Assembly (NCBI RefSeq): GCF_023195775.1
Contig: NZ_CP096205.1
Location: 3,741,001 to 3,805,000 of the forward strand
Direction: 5' to 3'
Length of the DNA: 64,000 bases
From: Flavobacterium azooxidireducens
Lineage (GTDB): Bacteria; Bacteroidota; Bacteroidia; Flavobacteriales; Flavobacteriaceae
The notes under the pieces were generated by a model. It saw only the letters and a program-made list of their open reading frames with translations, was not told the origin of the DNA and did no database searches. This document shows positions 25,786 through 35,231 of the stretch, in pieces; position 1 is the stretch's first letter; each line of letters begins with the position of its first letter. Made by a program: the position numbers and the translations under genes.

Positions 25786-26580
25786 GTAATGCTTCATCAA
25801 CATTCTTTCATAAACCCTATCAGGCAAAATTCGTTTTAAAACAACTGAAAAACGTTGGAGAAAACTTCCCACTTTATAATGAACATTTGGTTTATTAGTT
25901 TCAATAATTTTATAAATTGCAAAAGCCATTTCGTTTGGATTACTACCTGAATCGACATGTTCATCCATCATTTTTAACGTATTTTCGTATGGAATTTTAT
26001 ACGCCGAATCATCATTTAACGGAGCGTGATAACGACCGGAAGCAATATTGGTAGCAAAATCGCCGGGAGCTACATTGGTTAATTGAATTCCGAAGGATTT
26101 TACTTCCATTCGAATGGCTTCGGTGATGATTTCTAATGCACCTTTTGAAGCGGAGTAAACACTTCGATACGGCAATCCCATATAACCGGCAATGGAAGTA
26201 ATATTGATAATTAAACCCGATTTTTGACTTCTCATTTGTGGCAAAACGGCTTTTATCACTTCAATCGGTCCAAAAAAATTGGTTTCAAAATTGTTTTTGA
26301 TTTCTTGGGTGGGAATTTCTTCGAGCGGACCTGTAATTCCGACTCCGGCATTGTTGATGACCACATCCAATTTGCCTTCTTTTTGAATTAATTCGGAAAT
26401 GGCATTTTTAATACTATTCACATCCCTAACATCCAATTGCAACAAAGGAAAAACGGAATCTTTTACTTGATTTGGATTTCTACTTGTTCCGTAAACAACA
26501 TAGCCTTTTTGATGTAAAAAAGTGCCGATTGATTTACCAATTCCGCTGGAACCGCCAGTGATGAGAATTATTTTTGACAT
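25762..26580 (-). CDS. Short-chain dehydrogenase/reductase
   Basis: This is a classical SDR of 272 aa from ATG 26578-26580. The nucleotide loop TGGSSGIGKSIG is near residues 8-19. NNAGVG and the catalytic Ser...YSASKGALE (Tyr-x3-Lys) follow. The C-terminus extends beyond the core as in SDRs that act on lipophilic substrates. The substrate cannot be told. The last codons run into a degenerate repeat array (encoded QINDKKQ). A second repeat array separates it from the osmC-like gene upstream. Confidence 0.88.
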   Translation of the reverse strand: MSKIILITGGSSGIGKSIGTFLHQKGYVVYGTSRNPNQVKDSVFPLLQLDVRDVNSIKNAISELIQKEGKLDVVINNAGVGITGPLEEIPTQEIKNNFETNFFGPIEVIKAVLPQMRSQKSGLIINITSIAGYMGLPYRSVYSASKGALEIITEAIRMEVKSFGIQLTNVAPGDFATNIASGRYHAPLNDDSAYKIPYENTLKMMDEHVDSGSNPNEMAFAIYKIIETNKPNVHYKVGSFLQRFSVVLKRILPDRVYERMLMKHYQINDKKQ

Positions 26581-26616
26581 GATTGGGTTTAAAAAGTAAA
26601 GATAGTGCAAAAGTTA

Positions 26617-26695
26617 TCCGCTGTCCGTTGTCCGTTGTCCGTTGTCTGTTATCTGTTGTCCGTTGTCTGTTAACCGATAACTGACAACAGACAAC
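26617..26695. repeat. GTTGTCC/T array with inverted end
   Basis: About six variants of GTTGTCCGTTGTCTGTT are followed by the reverse complement. GTTGTCTGTT (26662-26671) pairs perfectly with AACAGACAAC (26686-26695). The last base is shared with the stop codon of the OsmC gene. Similar units occur at 18165-18200 and 19251-19279. Confidence 0.75.
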
Positions 26696-27096
26696 TATTT
26701 CCAGTTAAAAGTCACTTCCTTTTCAATATCCGGATGCAAACTTAGCATCACAGGACAAGTCATCGCAGCTCTTTCTAGTATAGTTTTGGTTTTATCATCG
26801 GCTTCAAAATTCATATTTAAAACAGTGATAATTTTAGAAATTTTTCGAGGTTCGGGTTGCATGATTTTAGTAACTTCTACAGTTGAACCTGTTAAATCGA
26901 CATTCAAATCTCGTGATTTTATTCCCATAATAGAAATCATACAAGTGGCTAATGAATTGGCAACTAAATCAGTTGGAGAAAAAGCTTCTCCTTTTCCGTG
27001 GTTATCTTTTGGAGCATCCGACAAAATTTCTGTTCCGGATTGAATGTGAACTGAAGTTGTTCTCAATTCGCCAATATAGGTTACTTTTGAAGTCAT
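26695..27096 (-). CDS. OsmC family protein
   Basis: This 133-aa OsmC/Ohr-fold protein has two cysteines, Cys52 in NSLATCMISIMG and Cys114 in RAAMTCPVML, in the places that form the peroxidase pair in this family. It should detoxify hydroperoxides or related electrophiles with a dithiol reductant. It starts in a TAATG overlap with the LysM protein gene upstream, so the two are cotranscribed. Confidence 0.9.
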   Translation of the reverse strand: MTSKVTYIGELRTTSVHIQSGTEILSDAPKDNHGKGEAFSPTDLVANSLATCMISIMGIKSRDLNVDLTGSTVEVTKIMQPEPRKISKIITVLNMNFEADDKTKTILERAAMTCPVMLSLHPDIEKEVTFNWK

Positions 27097-28997
27097 TATT
27101 CTACTGGTTTTGCGGTTAAATCTTCATCATAACGCATAATATAAACGCCTTTGTTGGAATAACCGGAGGCTAATTTTTTCTCGTAATCAAATTTGTTTTC
27201 GATACCCTCGCTTGCTGTATTTTGAATAGTAGTTTCAAAATCTTCTTCTTGTGAAAGTCGCAACATCGTATCAAAAACTAAATCAAAACCACGGATAGCA
27301 TATTGGTTTGGATAAACGTTATTTTTCTTTTTATAACTGGTTGCAAATCCTAACGATTCTGAAGTATCTTGAAATTTAGCCAACGAAGGAAAAATAATAT
27401 TTTGTTTCAATATTCGCGGAAAAACTTCATCTGTTTCAAAGGTTGGATTGATGTCTAAAACCACTAATTCTGCTTTATATCCTTCACTTTTTGCTTTGCT
27501 ACATTGAGCTACAGCATTAAAAATCATTCCGGTTGCGGCTGTTTCTAAAATAAAATAATTTACTTTATTTTTAGAAAGCTTTGGGGTGATGCTATCACCA
27601 ATTACACCGCCTTTTTCTCCTAATGGAGCGATATAAATGTCTTTATGATTTTCTTCAATAAACTTTTTGGTTGCAGCTTTTTTTCTATCAATCAAAGCAA
27701 TCATATTTCCGTTTTTTGATCGAATGTAATCAAACATTACATTTTTTACAAAATCAGCGGATGGCATCGATTGATACAAATTGCTATACGATTTTGATGT
27801 TTCCCGCAAAGGAGAAATAACAGGCACGTTATGTGGATTTAAAAGTTCTGCGGCTTTTTCAACATATTGAGGATAAAACGGTCCGATAACGGCATGAGCT
27901 TTATCAACATTGTTATTTCGAATAATCGGAAGCACATTGGAAGAGCTTTTCGTTTCTTGAGAATCAAATATTTTCACATTGAAATTAAGTCCCAATCGCT
28001 TAGCCGAATCAATTGCCATTAAAGCTCCAGAATAAAAATCCAACGTCATATTTAAGAATCCGTCACGTTTTAATCTAGCTTGAGTAGATAAAGTGGTATC
28101 ACTTTCGATATTGGAAACATTAAAAGGAAATAACAATACAATTTCTTTTTTCTCTTTAACGGATATCGATTTGCTTAAATCTTTTACTAAACGAACAGTT
28201 CCTGTGTTCACTGATACATTTGCCGGAACTTTAATCATCATTCCATCTCTAACACCATCTTTTAATTCCGGATTCAAAGCGATTAATTCATCTTGACTCA
28301 AACGAAACATTTTGGCTAATCCAAATAAAGTTTCTTTTGGTTTTACTTCATAAGTTAAGTACTTTCCGTTATTTGGAACTTCAATTTTCTTTGCAGGAGT
28401 TGAAGTGGTAGTTTCAACTGATTTCCCTTTTTTAATGATTAATTTTTGTCCGATTATTAAACCTGATTTCGCTTCAGGATTCAATAATTCCAGTTCTTCA
28501 ACCGAGATATTATATTGTTTGGAAATACCATACATCGTTTCTTTGGGCTGAACTTCATGATAAACTGCTTGCCCGTTTGAAATTACTTCTTGTTTAGCTT
28601 CTTCTTTTTTTCCATTAATTTGAATGGTTTGTCCTATTTTTAGGCCTTCCTTTTTAACTTCAGGATTTAAACGTTCTAATTCTTCAACCGAAGTATTATA
28701 TTGTTTTGCAATTCCGAAAAGCGTTTCTTTAGGCTGAACTTCATGCGTTTTTGAATTTCCGTTTTGCTCTTTGGTAACAGCTGAAGTAGGAATAAGTAAT
28801 GTTGTATTTTCCTGAATTCCGTTTTGAGCATCGGGATTCAATCGATAAATATCGTAAGGTGTAACTTTATACTTTTGAGCAATTTGAGTAATTGTTTCTC
28901 CTTTGGCAACTGTATGCTTTTTATAATTAGAAGGCTGAGCCATCAAAAAATTGGTGACACTTAAAAAGATAATTACCGTTTTAAATACTAATTTCAT
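27096..28997 (-). CDS. LysM-repeat protein fused to a periplasmic-binding-like domain
   Basis: From ATG 28995-28997 this exported 633-aa protein has a signal peptide (KLVFKTVIIFLSVTNFLMAQ). Four LysM domains follow in the first 270 residues, each with the H-x-V-x-x-x-E-T-x-x-x-I/L motif; LysM binds peptidoglycan. From about residue 290 the sequence follows type 1 periplasmic-binding proteins of the amino-acid receptor or LpoA kind (VIGPFYPQYVEKAAEL, NKVNYFILETAATG). The fusion suggests a wall-anchored sensor or a regulator of cell-wall synthesis. An in-frame ATG six codons upstream is less likely. Confidence 0.82.
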   Translation of the reverse strand: MKLVFKTVIIFLSVTNFLMAQPSNYKKHTVAKGETITQIAQKYKVTPYDIYRLNPDAQNGIQENTTLLIPTSAVTKEQNGNSKTHEVQPKETLFGIAKQYNTSVEELERLNPEVKKEGLKIGQTIQINGKKEEAKQEVISNGQAVYHEVQPKETMYGISKQYNISVEELELLNPEAKSGLIIGQKLIIKKGKSVETTTSTPAKKIEVPNNGKYLTYEVKPKETLFGLAKMFRLSQDELIALNPELKDGVRDGMMIKVPANVSVNTGTVRLVKDLSKSISVKEKKEIVLLFPFNVSNIESDTTLSTQARLKRDGFLNMTLDFYSGALMAIDSAKRLGLNFNVKIFDSQETKSSSNVLPIIRNNNVDKAHAVIGPFYPQYVEKAAELLNPHNVPVISPLRETSKSYSNLYQSMPSADFVKNVMFDYIRSKNGNMIALIDRKKAATKKFIEENHKDIYIAPLGEKGGVIGDSITPKLSKNKVNYFILETAATGMIFNAVAQCSKAKSEGYKAELVVLDINPTFETDEVFPRILKQNIIFPSLAKFQDTSESLGFATSYKKKNNVYPNQYAIRGFDLVFDTMLRLSQEEDFETTIQNTASEGIENKFDYEKKLASGYSNKGVYIMRYDEDLTAKPVE

Positions 28998-29026
28998 TCT
29001 TGTAGGTTGATACATTTTAAACGCAG

Positions 29027-29782
29027 TTAATTGGCTTTAATTGTTAATACTTGTCCGGCTTGTAATCCATTTTTTAATACTCTTTCATTCTGACTCAAAA
29101 TAGCGTCAATGGAAACATTATACTTTTTTGATAATCCGTATAAGGTTTCTTTTGGGGCAACAGTATGTTTAAAAATTTCTCCGGCATTTGGTTTGATAGT
29201 TGCTAATTGAACTTCTTTTTTTTGTTGAACAGCATTATCATTTTTGTTATTACCAACAATTGTGCCATCTGGAATTTTTAATGTTTGTCCGGCTTGCAAA
29301 TTATTTTTCATCAAAATAGCATTTGCATTTTTTAATTCATCAACCGAAACATTATAAAGTTTTGATAAACCATAAAGTGTTTCACCAGCTTTCACTTTGT
29401 GATCCAATCGATTGGTAACTTTTGTAACTTTAGCTTCTGATTTTTGAACTTCTTTTGGCTCTTCAACCGTCTTCTTAAGCTTTATTTCCGGTTCTTTTGA
29501 ATCTGTTTTAGTGATGTATTTTTCATCCGGAATATCAATTACAGGTGATTTTTGAGGAGCGTAAAACTCCAACACCATTCCTTCTTTAACACCATCAATA
29601 GCAAATCGATTGGCTCTGTAAATTTCGGCCGGATCGACTACATATTTTTTTGAAATATCTAAAACAGTTTCACCCGAAACTACTGTGTGTTTCACAGGAT
29701 CCATTCCGGGTTTGACTACGGTTTGTGAAAAAGTGATTTGGGGGCTTAGCAATATCATTACTCCAAACAAAAACTTCTTCAT
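29027..29782 (-). CDS. Exported protein with three LysM domains
   Basis: This 251-aa protein has signal peptide MKKFLFGVMILLSPQITFSQ. The first LysM (HTVVSGETVLDISKKY) is followed by a charged spacer rich in Lys and Glu, then two further LysM domains (HKVKAGETLYGLSKLYN and HTVAPKETLYGLSKKYN). No enzymatic domain is present, so it is a peptidoglycan-binding adaptor. It lies between guaA and the larger LysM protein on the same strand with gaps of 18 and about 29 bp, so the three could form one transcript. Confidence 0.85.
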   Translation of the reverse strand: MKKFLFGVMILLSPQITFSQTVVKPGMDPVKHTVVSGETVLDISKKYVVDPAEIYRANRFAIDGVKEGMVLEFYAPQKSPVIDIPDEKYITKTDSKEPEIKLKKTVEEPKEVQKSEAKVTKVTNRLDHKVKAGETLYGLSKLYNVSVDELKNANAILMKNNLQAGQTLKIPDGTIVGNNKNDNAVQQKKEVQLATIKPNAGEIFKHTVAPKETLYGLSKKYNVSIDAILSQNERVLKNGLQAGQVLTIKAN

Positions 29783-29800
29783 CTTTATTAATCTTATAAA

Positions 29801-31330
29801 TTATTCCCACTCAATCGTTGCCGGCGGTTTGGAACTGATATCATATACCACACGATTAACTCCTTTTACCTTATTGATGATTTCGTTTGAAATTTTCATC
29901 AAAAAATCATACGGTAAATGAACCCAGTCCGCGGTCATTCCATCAGTAGATTCCACTGCTCTTAACGCCACTACTTTTTCATAGGTACGCTCATCGCCCA
30001 TTACTCCTACGCTATTTACCGGAAGTAAAATGGCACCCGCTTGCCATACTTGATCATAAAGTCCGTGTGATTTTAGACCTTCGATAAAGATAGCATCAAC
30101 TTCTTGCAATATACGAACTTTTTCTTTTGTTATATCTCCTAAAATTCGGATGGATAATCCCGGTCCCGGAAACGGATGTCTTCCCAATAATTCAGGGTCA
30201 ATTCCTAGGGACGCTCCTACTCTACGCACTTCATCTTTAAACAACATTCGCAACGGTTCCACGATTTTTAGTTTCATAAAATCCGGTAAACCTCCTACGT
30301 TATGATGCGATTTTATGGTCGCTGATGGTCCCTTTACCGAAATAGATTCAATCACATCCGGATAAATTGTTCCTTGGGCTAACCATTTCACGTCTTCTAT
30401 TCGGTGAGCTTCGTCATCAAAAACTTCGATAAAAACTCGTCCGATGGCTTTGCGTTTGGCTTCCGGTTCTTCTATTCCGCCTAATTGATCTAAAAATCGA
30501 TCAGCGGCATCAACACCTTTTACATTCAAACCCATTCCTTTGTATTGATCTAATACATTTTGAAACTCGTTTTTACGCAATAAACCATTATTAACAAAAA
30601 TACAATATAGATTTTCGCCAATGGCCTTTTTTAATAAAACAGCTGCCACGGTTGAATCTACACCTCCCGAAAGACCTAAAACTACTTTATCTCCTTTGAT
30701 TTTTTCTTGTAATTCGGCTACAATTTCTTCTACAAAAGCATTTGGTGTAAAATTCTGTGGCACTTCGGCTATACGAACCAAAAAGTTTTCCAACATTTGT
30801 TTTCCATCGGATGAATGATAGACTTCCGGATGAAATTGAATGGCGTAGGTTTTTTCACCTTCAATACGGTAAGCGGCATTTTCTACATCCTTTGTACTGG
30901 CTAATTTTACACCATTAGTTGGTAATTTTTTGATGGTGTCGCTATGGCTCATCCAAACTTGACTATTGAGAGCCACTTCTTCGAAAAACGGATCGTGGTC
31001 GTCAACAAAACTCAAATTGGCTCTACCGTATTCGCGAGTGTTGGATGGAGCTACTTCGCCACCATCAAAATGGGCTAAATATTGAGCACCATAACAAACG
31101 GCTAGCAAAGGCATTTTGCCTCTAATTTGTGATAAATCGGGATGAGGAGCATCATCTGCTCGAACAGAAAAAGGACTACCGGAAAGAATTGTAGCTTTAA
31201 AGCTGGACAAATCTTCGGGAACTTTGTTATAAGGAAAAATTTCGCAGAATATGTTTAATTCTCGAACTCTTCTCGCAATAAGTTGTGTGTATTGCGAACC
31301 AAAATCTAAAATAAGTACGTTGTGTTGCAT
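29801..31330 (-). CDS. guaA: GMP synthase (glutamine-hydrolysing)
   Basis: GuaA (509 aa) converts XMP to GMP. The N-terminal class I glutamine amidotransferase has nucleophile Cys79 in LLAVCYGAQ and the partner FHPEVYHS. The ATP pyrophosphatase P-loop [13 protein letters not shown] and the C-terminal dimerisation domain ending PPATIEWE are present. I chose ATG 31328-31330 ([13 protein letters not shown]); the reading frame extends upstream without family similarity. Confidence 0.97.
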   Translation of the reverse strand: MQHNVLILDFGSQYTQLIARRVRELNIFCEIFPYNKVPEDLSSFKATILSGSPFSVRADDAPHPDLSQIRGKMPLLAVCYGAQYLAHFDGGEVAPSNTREYGRANLSFVDDHDPFFEEVALNSQVWMSHSDTIKKLPTNGVKLASTKDVENAAYRIEGEKTYAIQFHPEVYHSSDGKQMLENFLVRIAEVPQNFTPNAFVEEIVAELQEKIKGDKVVLGLSGGVDSTVAAVLLKKAIGENLYCIFVNNGLLRKNEFQNVLDQYKGMGLNVKGVDAADRFLDQLGGIEEPEAKRKAIGRVFIEVFDDEAHRIEDVKWLAQGTIYPDVIESISVKGPSATIKSHHNVGGLPDFMKLKIVEPLRMLFKDEVRRVGASLGIDPELLGRHPFPGPGLSIRILGDITKEKVRILQEVDAIFIEGLKSHGLYDQVWQAGAILLPVNSVGVMGDERTYEKVVALRAVESTDGMTADWVHLPYDFLMKISNEIINKVKGVNRVVYDISSKPPATIEWE

Positions 31331-31428
31331 GGGCAAAAATAGGTATATTCTTGGAAAGTGAAAAACAGATAAGCGGTTAAATTTCAAAAAAATTAACCGA
31401 TCAATTTATTTGTGTAAAAAAGGTATTT

Positions 31429-32646
31429 TTAGATTCCGATTTCAACTTGAAAGCGAATGTACCAATTGGTTTTACTGCTTCCGTCAAAATAAGTTAAATC
31501 ATCTAATGTGAATTCGGATTGAATTTTGAATGCGTGTTCCCAGAAATATTTGGTTAAACCAATACTATATTGTTTGGTATGTGGCGTAAATTCTCTAATA
31601 TCTTCATTCACTTTTTGAGTGGAAAACCGCCCGATTACTTCGTAATTCGTAGAAAAAATGTAGCTTAACTGATAATCAAACCCCTCTCCTACATAAACAT
31701 AATTAAAATCGGTTGCATCCTCCGGATTAAATGTGAATGGATTTTCAGAAGTTCTATTCATATACGAACTCATCAAAGCCCAACCGTTATATTTTAACAT
31801 CGCATCTACAAAAACAGATTCCATTGTTCTTTTTTCAAACAAATCAGACCCTAATTGTCCTTGAGTTTGACGAGCTTTTACATTCCGTTGAAACGTTCCG
31901 GCTAACAATAATTTAGGTTTTTGTTCACGTGCAATATCGCCTTCAAAGTTGGTTCCGTCTTTGGAAAAAGCACCTAGCGGGAAAAGTTCCATTCTTCCGG
32001 TTAACGCAAACCCATCATCAGGACTTTTGGTGACATTTCGGCCATTTCCGGTACTAATGGCAGATTTTAAATTATACGAAAACTTATCTTTCTTCTCATT
32101 CAAAAAATACGTTTGAAATCCAAAATCACGATCAATATTAAAACGAGCATTATTGATGGAACGATCAGTTAATTGCAAAGCTCCCGATGAATTGACACGT
32201 TGACGATTTCCCGGTAATTTTGTTTGTCCGAAAGCAAAACTCCAATGTTTGTTAGGTCGATAAAACATAACCGCATCACGAATAATATTGATGTTTTCGC
32301 CTGCTTCTATTTCTCCTACATCGCCCGGAGCAAAGGACAATTGAATTGCATATAAAAATTTTGGATTACCTACATAACCATCAAAACGCAAACGCAAACG
32401 TCGAACTTGCCCTTCAAAAGCATCATCTTGGTCTTCATTATTCAAATATCCTAATCGATTTTGCATTCTAAATCGAATATTAAGTTGAAAAATACTATCA
32501 GGAGAAGTCAGCCCCAAACCTCTACCATAATTATAATAAGGTAATGTTGCTAATTTTAAATCGTTGTCTTTGGTGCTAAATTGAATATCTTGAGCTATTG
32601 AAAATGAAGATATTAACAAAAATAGAAGTAGAAATTTCGTTTTCAT
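31429..32646 (-). CDS. Outer membrane porin, OprO/OprP-like
   Basis: This 405-aa protein has signal peptide MKTKFLLLFLLISSFSIAQ and the pattern of a 16-strand porin, with alternating aromatic and polar residues and a final FQVEIGI strand. Features recalling phosphate-selective porins O and P include RLRLRFDGYVGNPKFLYAIQL and the GQTKLPGNRQRV loop. The substrate is probably a small anion. It is monocistronic; on its strand TACTTTTG (32677-32670) is a good -7 box. Confidence 0.85.
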   Translation of the reverse strand: MKTKFLLLFLLISSFSIAQDIQFSTKDNDLKLATLPYYNYGRGLGLTSPDSIFQLNIRFRMQNRLGYLNNEDQDDAFEGQVRRLRLRFDGYVGNPKFLYAIQLSFAPGDVGEIEAGENINIIRDAVMFYRPNKHWSFAFGQTKLPGNRQRVNSSGALQLTDRSINNARFNIDRDFGFQTYFLNEKKDKFSYNLKSAISTGNGRNVTKSPDDGFALTGRMELFPLGAFSKDGTNFEGDIAREQKPKLLLAGTFQRNVKARQTQGQLGSDLFEKRTMESVFVDAMLKYNGWALMSSYMNRTSENPFTFNPEDATDFNYVYVGEGFDYQLSYIFSTNYEVIGRFSTQKVNEDIREFTPHTKQYSIGLTKYFWEHAFKIQSEFTLDDLTYFDGSSKTNWYIRFQVEIGI

Positions 32647-32717
32647 TTGTAGTAGTTGTGTTTGCTCGGCAAAAGTAATTTAATTTTTGTAATGTAAAAC
32701 TATTGTAGCGGGATTGT

Positions 32718-32725
32718 TACCTTTG
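32718..32725 (+). promoter_or_regulatory. Probable -7 box of prmA
   Basis: TACCTTTG matches TAnnTTTG and ends 13 bp before the prmA start, so the leader would be very short. Confidence 0.5.
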
Positions 32726-32738
32726 CAAAAAAAACAAA

Positions 32739-33575
32739 ATGTCGAATATATATTTAGGATATCATTTTACGGTTGAACCGAAAGAATTAGGTTGCGAAAT
32801 TTTAGTGGCCGAATTGGGCGAAAAACCTTTTGAAAGCTTCATTGAAACCGAATTCGGTGTAACGGCTTATGTTCAAAAAAACCTTTGGACGGAGGATATT
32901 TTGGATGATATTTTCATCTTAACTTCTCCTGAATTTACGATTTCTTTTCATGTAGAAGAAATTGAACAAGTGAACTGGAACGAAGAATGGGAGAAGAATT
33001 TTAATGCGATCGATGTCGATAGAACGTGCTATGTTCGAGCACCGTTTCATCCAAAAACCGATGCTGAATATGATATTGTGATCGAACCCAAAATGAGCTT
33101 TGGAACCGGTCATCATGAAACAACGCACATGGTTATTCAACACTTATTAGAAACCGATTTGGTTGGTAAAAAAACGTTGGATATGGGCTGCGGAACCGCC
33201 ATTTTAGCCATCTTAGCCGAATTGAAAGGTGCCAAACCAATTGATGCTATTGACATTGATAATTGGTGTTATTTGAATTCGATTGAAAATGCCGAACGAA
33301 ATAATTGCAAGCATATCACCGTTTATGAAGGAGATGCTTCGTTATTAGTTGATCAAAAATATGATGTGATTATTGCCAATATCAACCGAAATATTCTTTT
33401 GAATGATATGAATCGCTATGTTAATTGCTTAAATCAAAATGGTTTATTATTTTTGAGTGGATTTTATAGCGAAGATATTCCTGCCATTGATGAATGTTGT
33501 CAAAAGTTAGGTTTAAAATTGGAGAAAACAATTGAACGGAATAATTGGGTGAGTTTGAGGTATAAGATGGGATAG
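32739..33575 (+). CDS. prmA: Ribosomal protein L11 methyltransferase
   Basis: PrmA (278 aa) trimethylates ribosomal protein L11. The N-terminal substrate-binding part is followed by the SAM-binding motif LDMGCGTAILAILAE and the family segment MSFGTGHHETTHM. D-V-I-I-A-N-I-N-R-N is the catalytic NxN-like motif. It is the first gene of a plus-strand run with clpS, the two separated by a 99-bp gap made of repeats. Confidence 0.95.
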   Translation: MSNIYLGYHFTVEPKELGCEILVAELGEKPFESFIETEFGVTAYVQKNLWTEDILDDIFILTSPEFTISFHVEEIEQVNWNEEWEKNFNAIDVDRTCYVRAPFHPKTDAEYDIVIEPKMSFGTGHHETTHMVIQHLLETDLVGKKTLDMGCGTAILAILAELKGAKPIDAIDIDNWCYLNSIENAERNNCKHITVYEGDASLLVDQKYDVIIANINRNILLNDMNRYVNCLNQNGLLFLSGFYSEDIPAIDECCQKLGLKLEKTIERNNWVSLRYKMG

Positions 33576-33660
33576 TAGGATTTTTAGATTGTTGGATTTT
33601 TAGATTATTAGATTGTCTGATTATTCGAAAAATCTAAAAATCGAATAATCTAAAAATCGT
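33576..33660. repeat. GATTTTTAGATTGTT array with inverted end
   Basis: Variants of GGATTTTTAGATTGTT turn into their reverse complement. GATTATTCGA (33619-33628) pairs perfectly with TCGAATAATC (33641-33650), and the flanking AATCTAAAAATCG copies add to the stem. It fills the prmA-clpS gap. Confidence 0.75.
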
Positions 33661-33674
33661 TTAAATTTAAAAAA

Positions 33675-33950
33675 ATGAGTACGATAGAGAAAATTCAAGA
33701 AGAAGTTTTAGTCGAAGAAGCCGTTGGGATTAACAACGAAATTGTGCTTTTTAATGATGATGTCAACACATTTGATCACGTGATTGACACGTTAATTCGC
33801 GTTTGCAGTCACACCAGCGAACAAGCCGAACAATGTGCAATTTTAGTTCACTACAAAGGAAAATGCACTGTAAAAACCGGAGATTTTGATGAACTAAAAC
33901 CACAATGTACACAATTGTTGGAAGCCGGTTTGAGTGCCGAAATTATATAA
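33675..33950 (+). CDS. clpS: ATP-dependent Clp protease adaptor ClpS
   Basis: ClpS (91 aa) delivers N-degron substrates to ClpAP/ClpCP. The core is recognisable: IVLFNDDVNTFDHVIDTLIR, with the Asn-Asp-Asp binding the N-terminal residue, and HYKGKCTVKTG. A short acidic N-terminal tail contacts the unfoldase. The desaturase-like gene starts 3 bp after its stop. Confidence 0.93.
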   Translation: MSTIEKIQEEVLVEEAVGINNEIVLFNDDVNTFDHVIDTLIRVCSHTSEQAEQCAILVHYKGKCTVKTGDFDELKPQCTQLLEAGLSAEII

Positions 33951-33953
33951 AAT

Positions 33954-35231
33954 TTGGAACAATACGGAAAAATACTCATTATTGCCATGCCGGCATTTCT
34001 GTTACTGATTGTAATTGAAAAAGCGTATGGCTATTTTAGAGGAAACGACACGGCTCCGTTAATGGATACCGTTTCGAGTTTGAGTTCCGGAATTACCAAT
34101 GCTGTAAAAGATGTATTAGGAATCAGCATTTCGATTTTGACCTATGATTGGATGGTTTCAAAAGTGGCTGTTTTTACGATTGAAAATACTATTCTCACCT
34201 ATATAATTGCTTTTTTTGTTATTGACTTTTATGGTTATTGGACGCATCGCTGGTCGCATCAAATCAATATTTTTTGGAATAAACATGCGATTCATCACAG
34301 CAGCGAAGAATTTAATTTAAGTTGTGCTTTGCGGCAATCCATTTCTTCTTTCGTAAATTTGTTTACTTTTTTATTAATTCCGGCTGCATTTTTAGGCGTT
34401 CCGGCAACAGTTATTGCAATTGTACTTCCGCTGCATTTGTTTTTGCAATTTTGGTATCATACCAAACACATTGGCAAAATGGGGTTTTTAGAGAAAATCA
34501 TTGTTACGCCTTCGCATCATAGAGTTCATCATGCGATTAACAAAGAATATTTAGACAAAAATCACGGACAAATTTTTATTTTTTGGGATAAATGGTTTGG
34601 CACTTTTCAAGAAGAACTAAACGAAGTACCAGCTGTTTATGGAATTACGAGACCTGCTCAAACGTGGAATCCAATCAAAATTAATTTTCAGCATTTGTGG
34701 TTATTGATGCAAGATGCTTGGCGTGCCGAAAATTGGAAGGATAAATTCACAATCTGGTTTAAACCAACAGGCTGGAGACCGGAAGGTTTTGAAGAAAAAT
34801 ACCCGGTTCATAAAATTGAAGATGTGTATGCTTTTGAAAAATACAACCCAAAACATTCAAAATTTTTAACCTATTATTCAATTGTTCAGCTTTTTATAAC
34901 CTTGGGATTTGTGAGTTATTTGTTTGCGAATATCGGAACTATTGGGTTGCCAACCATTTTTGTGTATGGTTTGTTTATTTTTATCACCATTTATAGTCTC
35001 ACTGAATTGATGGATACGAATCCAAATGCTTACTTTTTTGAATTATATCGATTGCTTTTTGGTTTTGGAATTGTGTTTTTTTACGGTGATTGGTTTGGAT
35101 TAAATTCAGTTATTCTGTTTAGTAATTATGTACTTGGATTTTATTTTTTAGTTTCTTTCGGGTTTTCCTATTATTTTTCTAGTTATGAATTTACAGGTTT
35201 AAAAAATCCATCAAAACCAATCAATTCTTAA
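33954..35231 (+). CDS. Sterol desaturase / fatty acid hydroxylase family protein
   Basis: This 425-aa polytopic membrane protein has the di-iron histidine clusters of the superfamily: HRWSH, HAIHHSSEE and HHRVHHAIN, all within residues about 95-200. It is longer than a basic desaturase because of four further hydrophobic segments at the C-terminus, so it resembles the alkylglycerol monooxygenase/TMEM195 type. The start is TTG 33954, 3 bp after clpS. The first ATG (33987) would cut into the first membrane segment. Its stop overlaps the YhhN start (TAATG), which fits a joint role in ether-lipid turnover. Confidence 0.85.
   Translation: MEQYGKILIIAMPAFLLLIVIEKAYGYFRGNDTAPLMDTVSSLSSGITNAVKDVLGISISILTYDWMVSKVAVFTIENTILTYIIAFFVIDFYGYWTHRWSHQINIFWNKHAIHHSSEEFNLSCALRQSISSFVNLFTFLLIPAAFLGVPATVIAIVLPLHLFLQFWYHTKHIGKMGFLEKIIVTPSHHRVHHAINKEYLDKNHGQIFIFWDKWFGTFQEELNEVPAVYGITRPAQTWNPIKINFQHLWLLMQDAWRAENWKDKFTIWFKPTGWRPEGFEEKYPVHKIEDVYAFEKYNPKHSKFLTYYSIVQLFITLGFVSYLFANIGTIGLPTIFVYGLFIFITIYSLTELMDTNPNAYFFELYRLLFGFGIVFFYGDWFGLNSVILFSNYVLGFYFLVSFGFSYYFSSYEFTGLKNPSKPINS

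Noticed and set aside
26617..26695. Possible CRISPR array or minisatellite at the GTTGTCC repeats
   Set aside because: Units are 7-8 bp, contiguous and degenerate, without spacers, and no cas gene is near.
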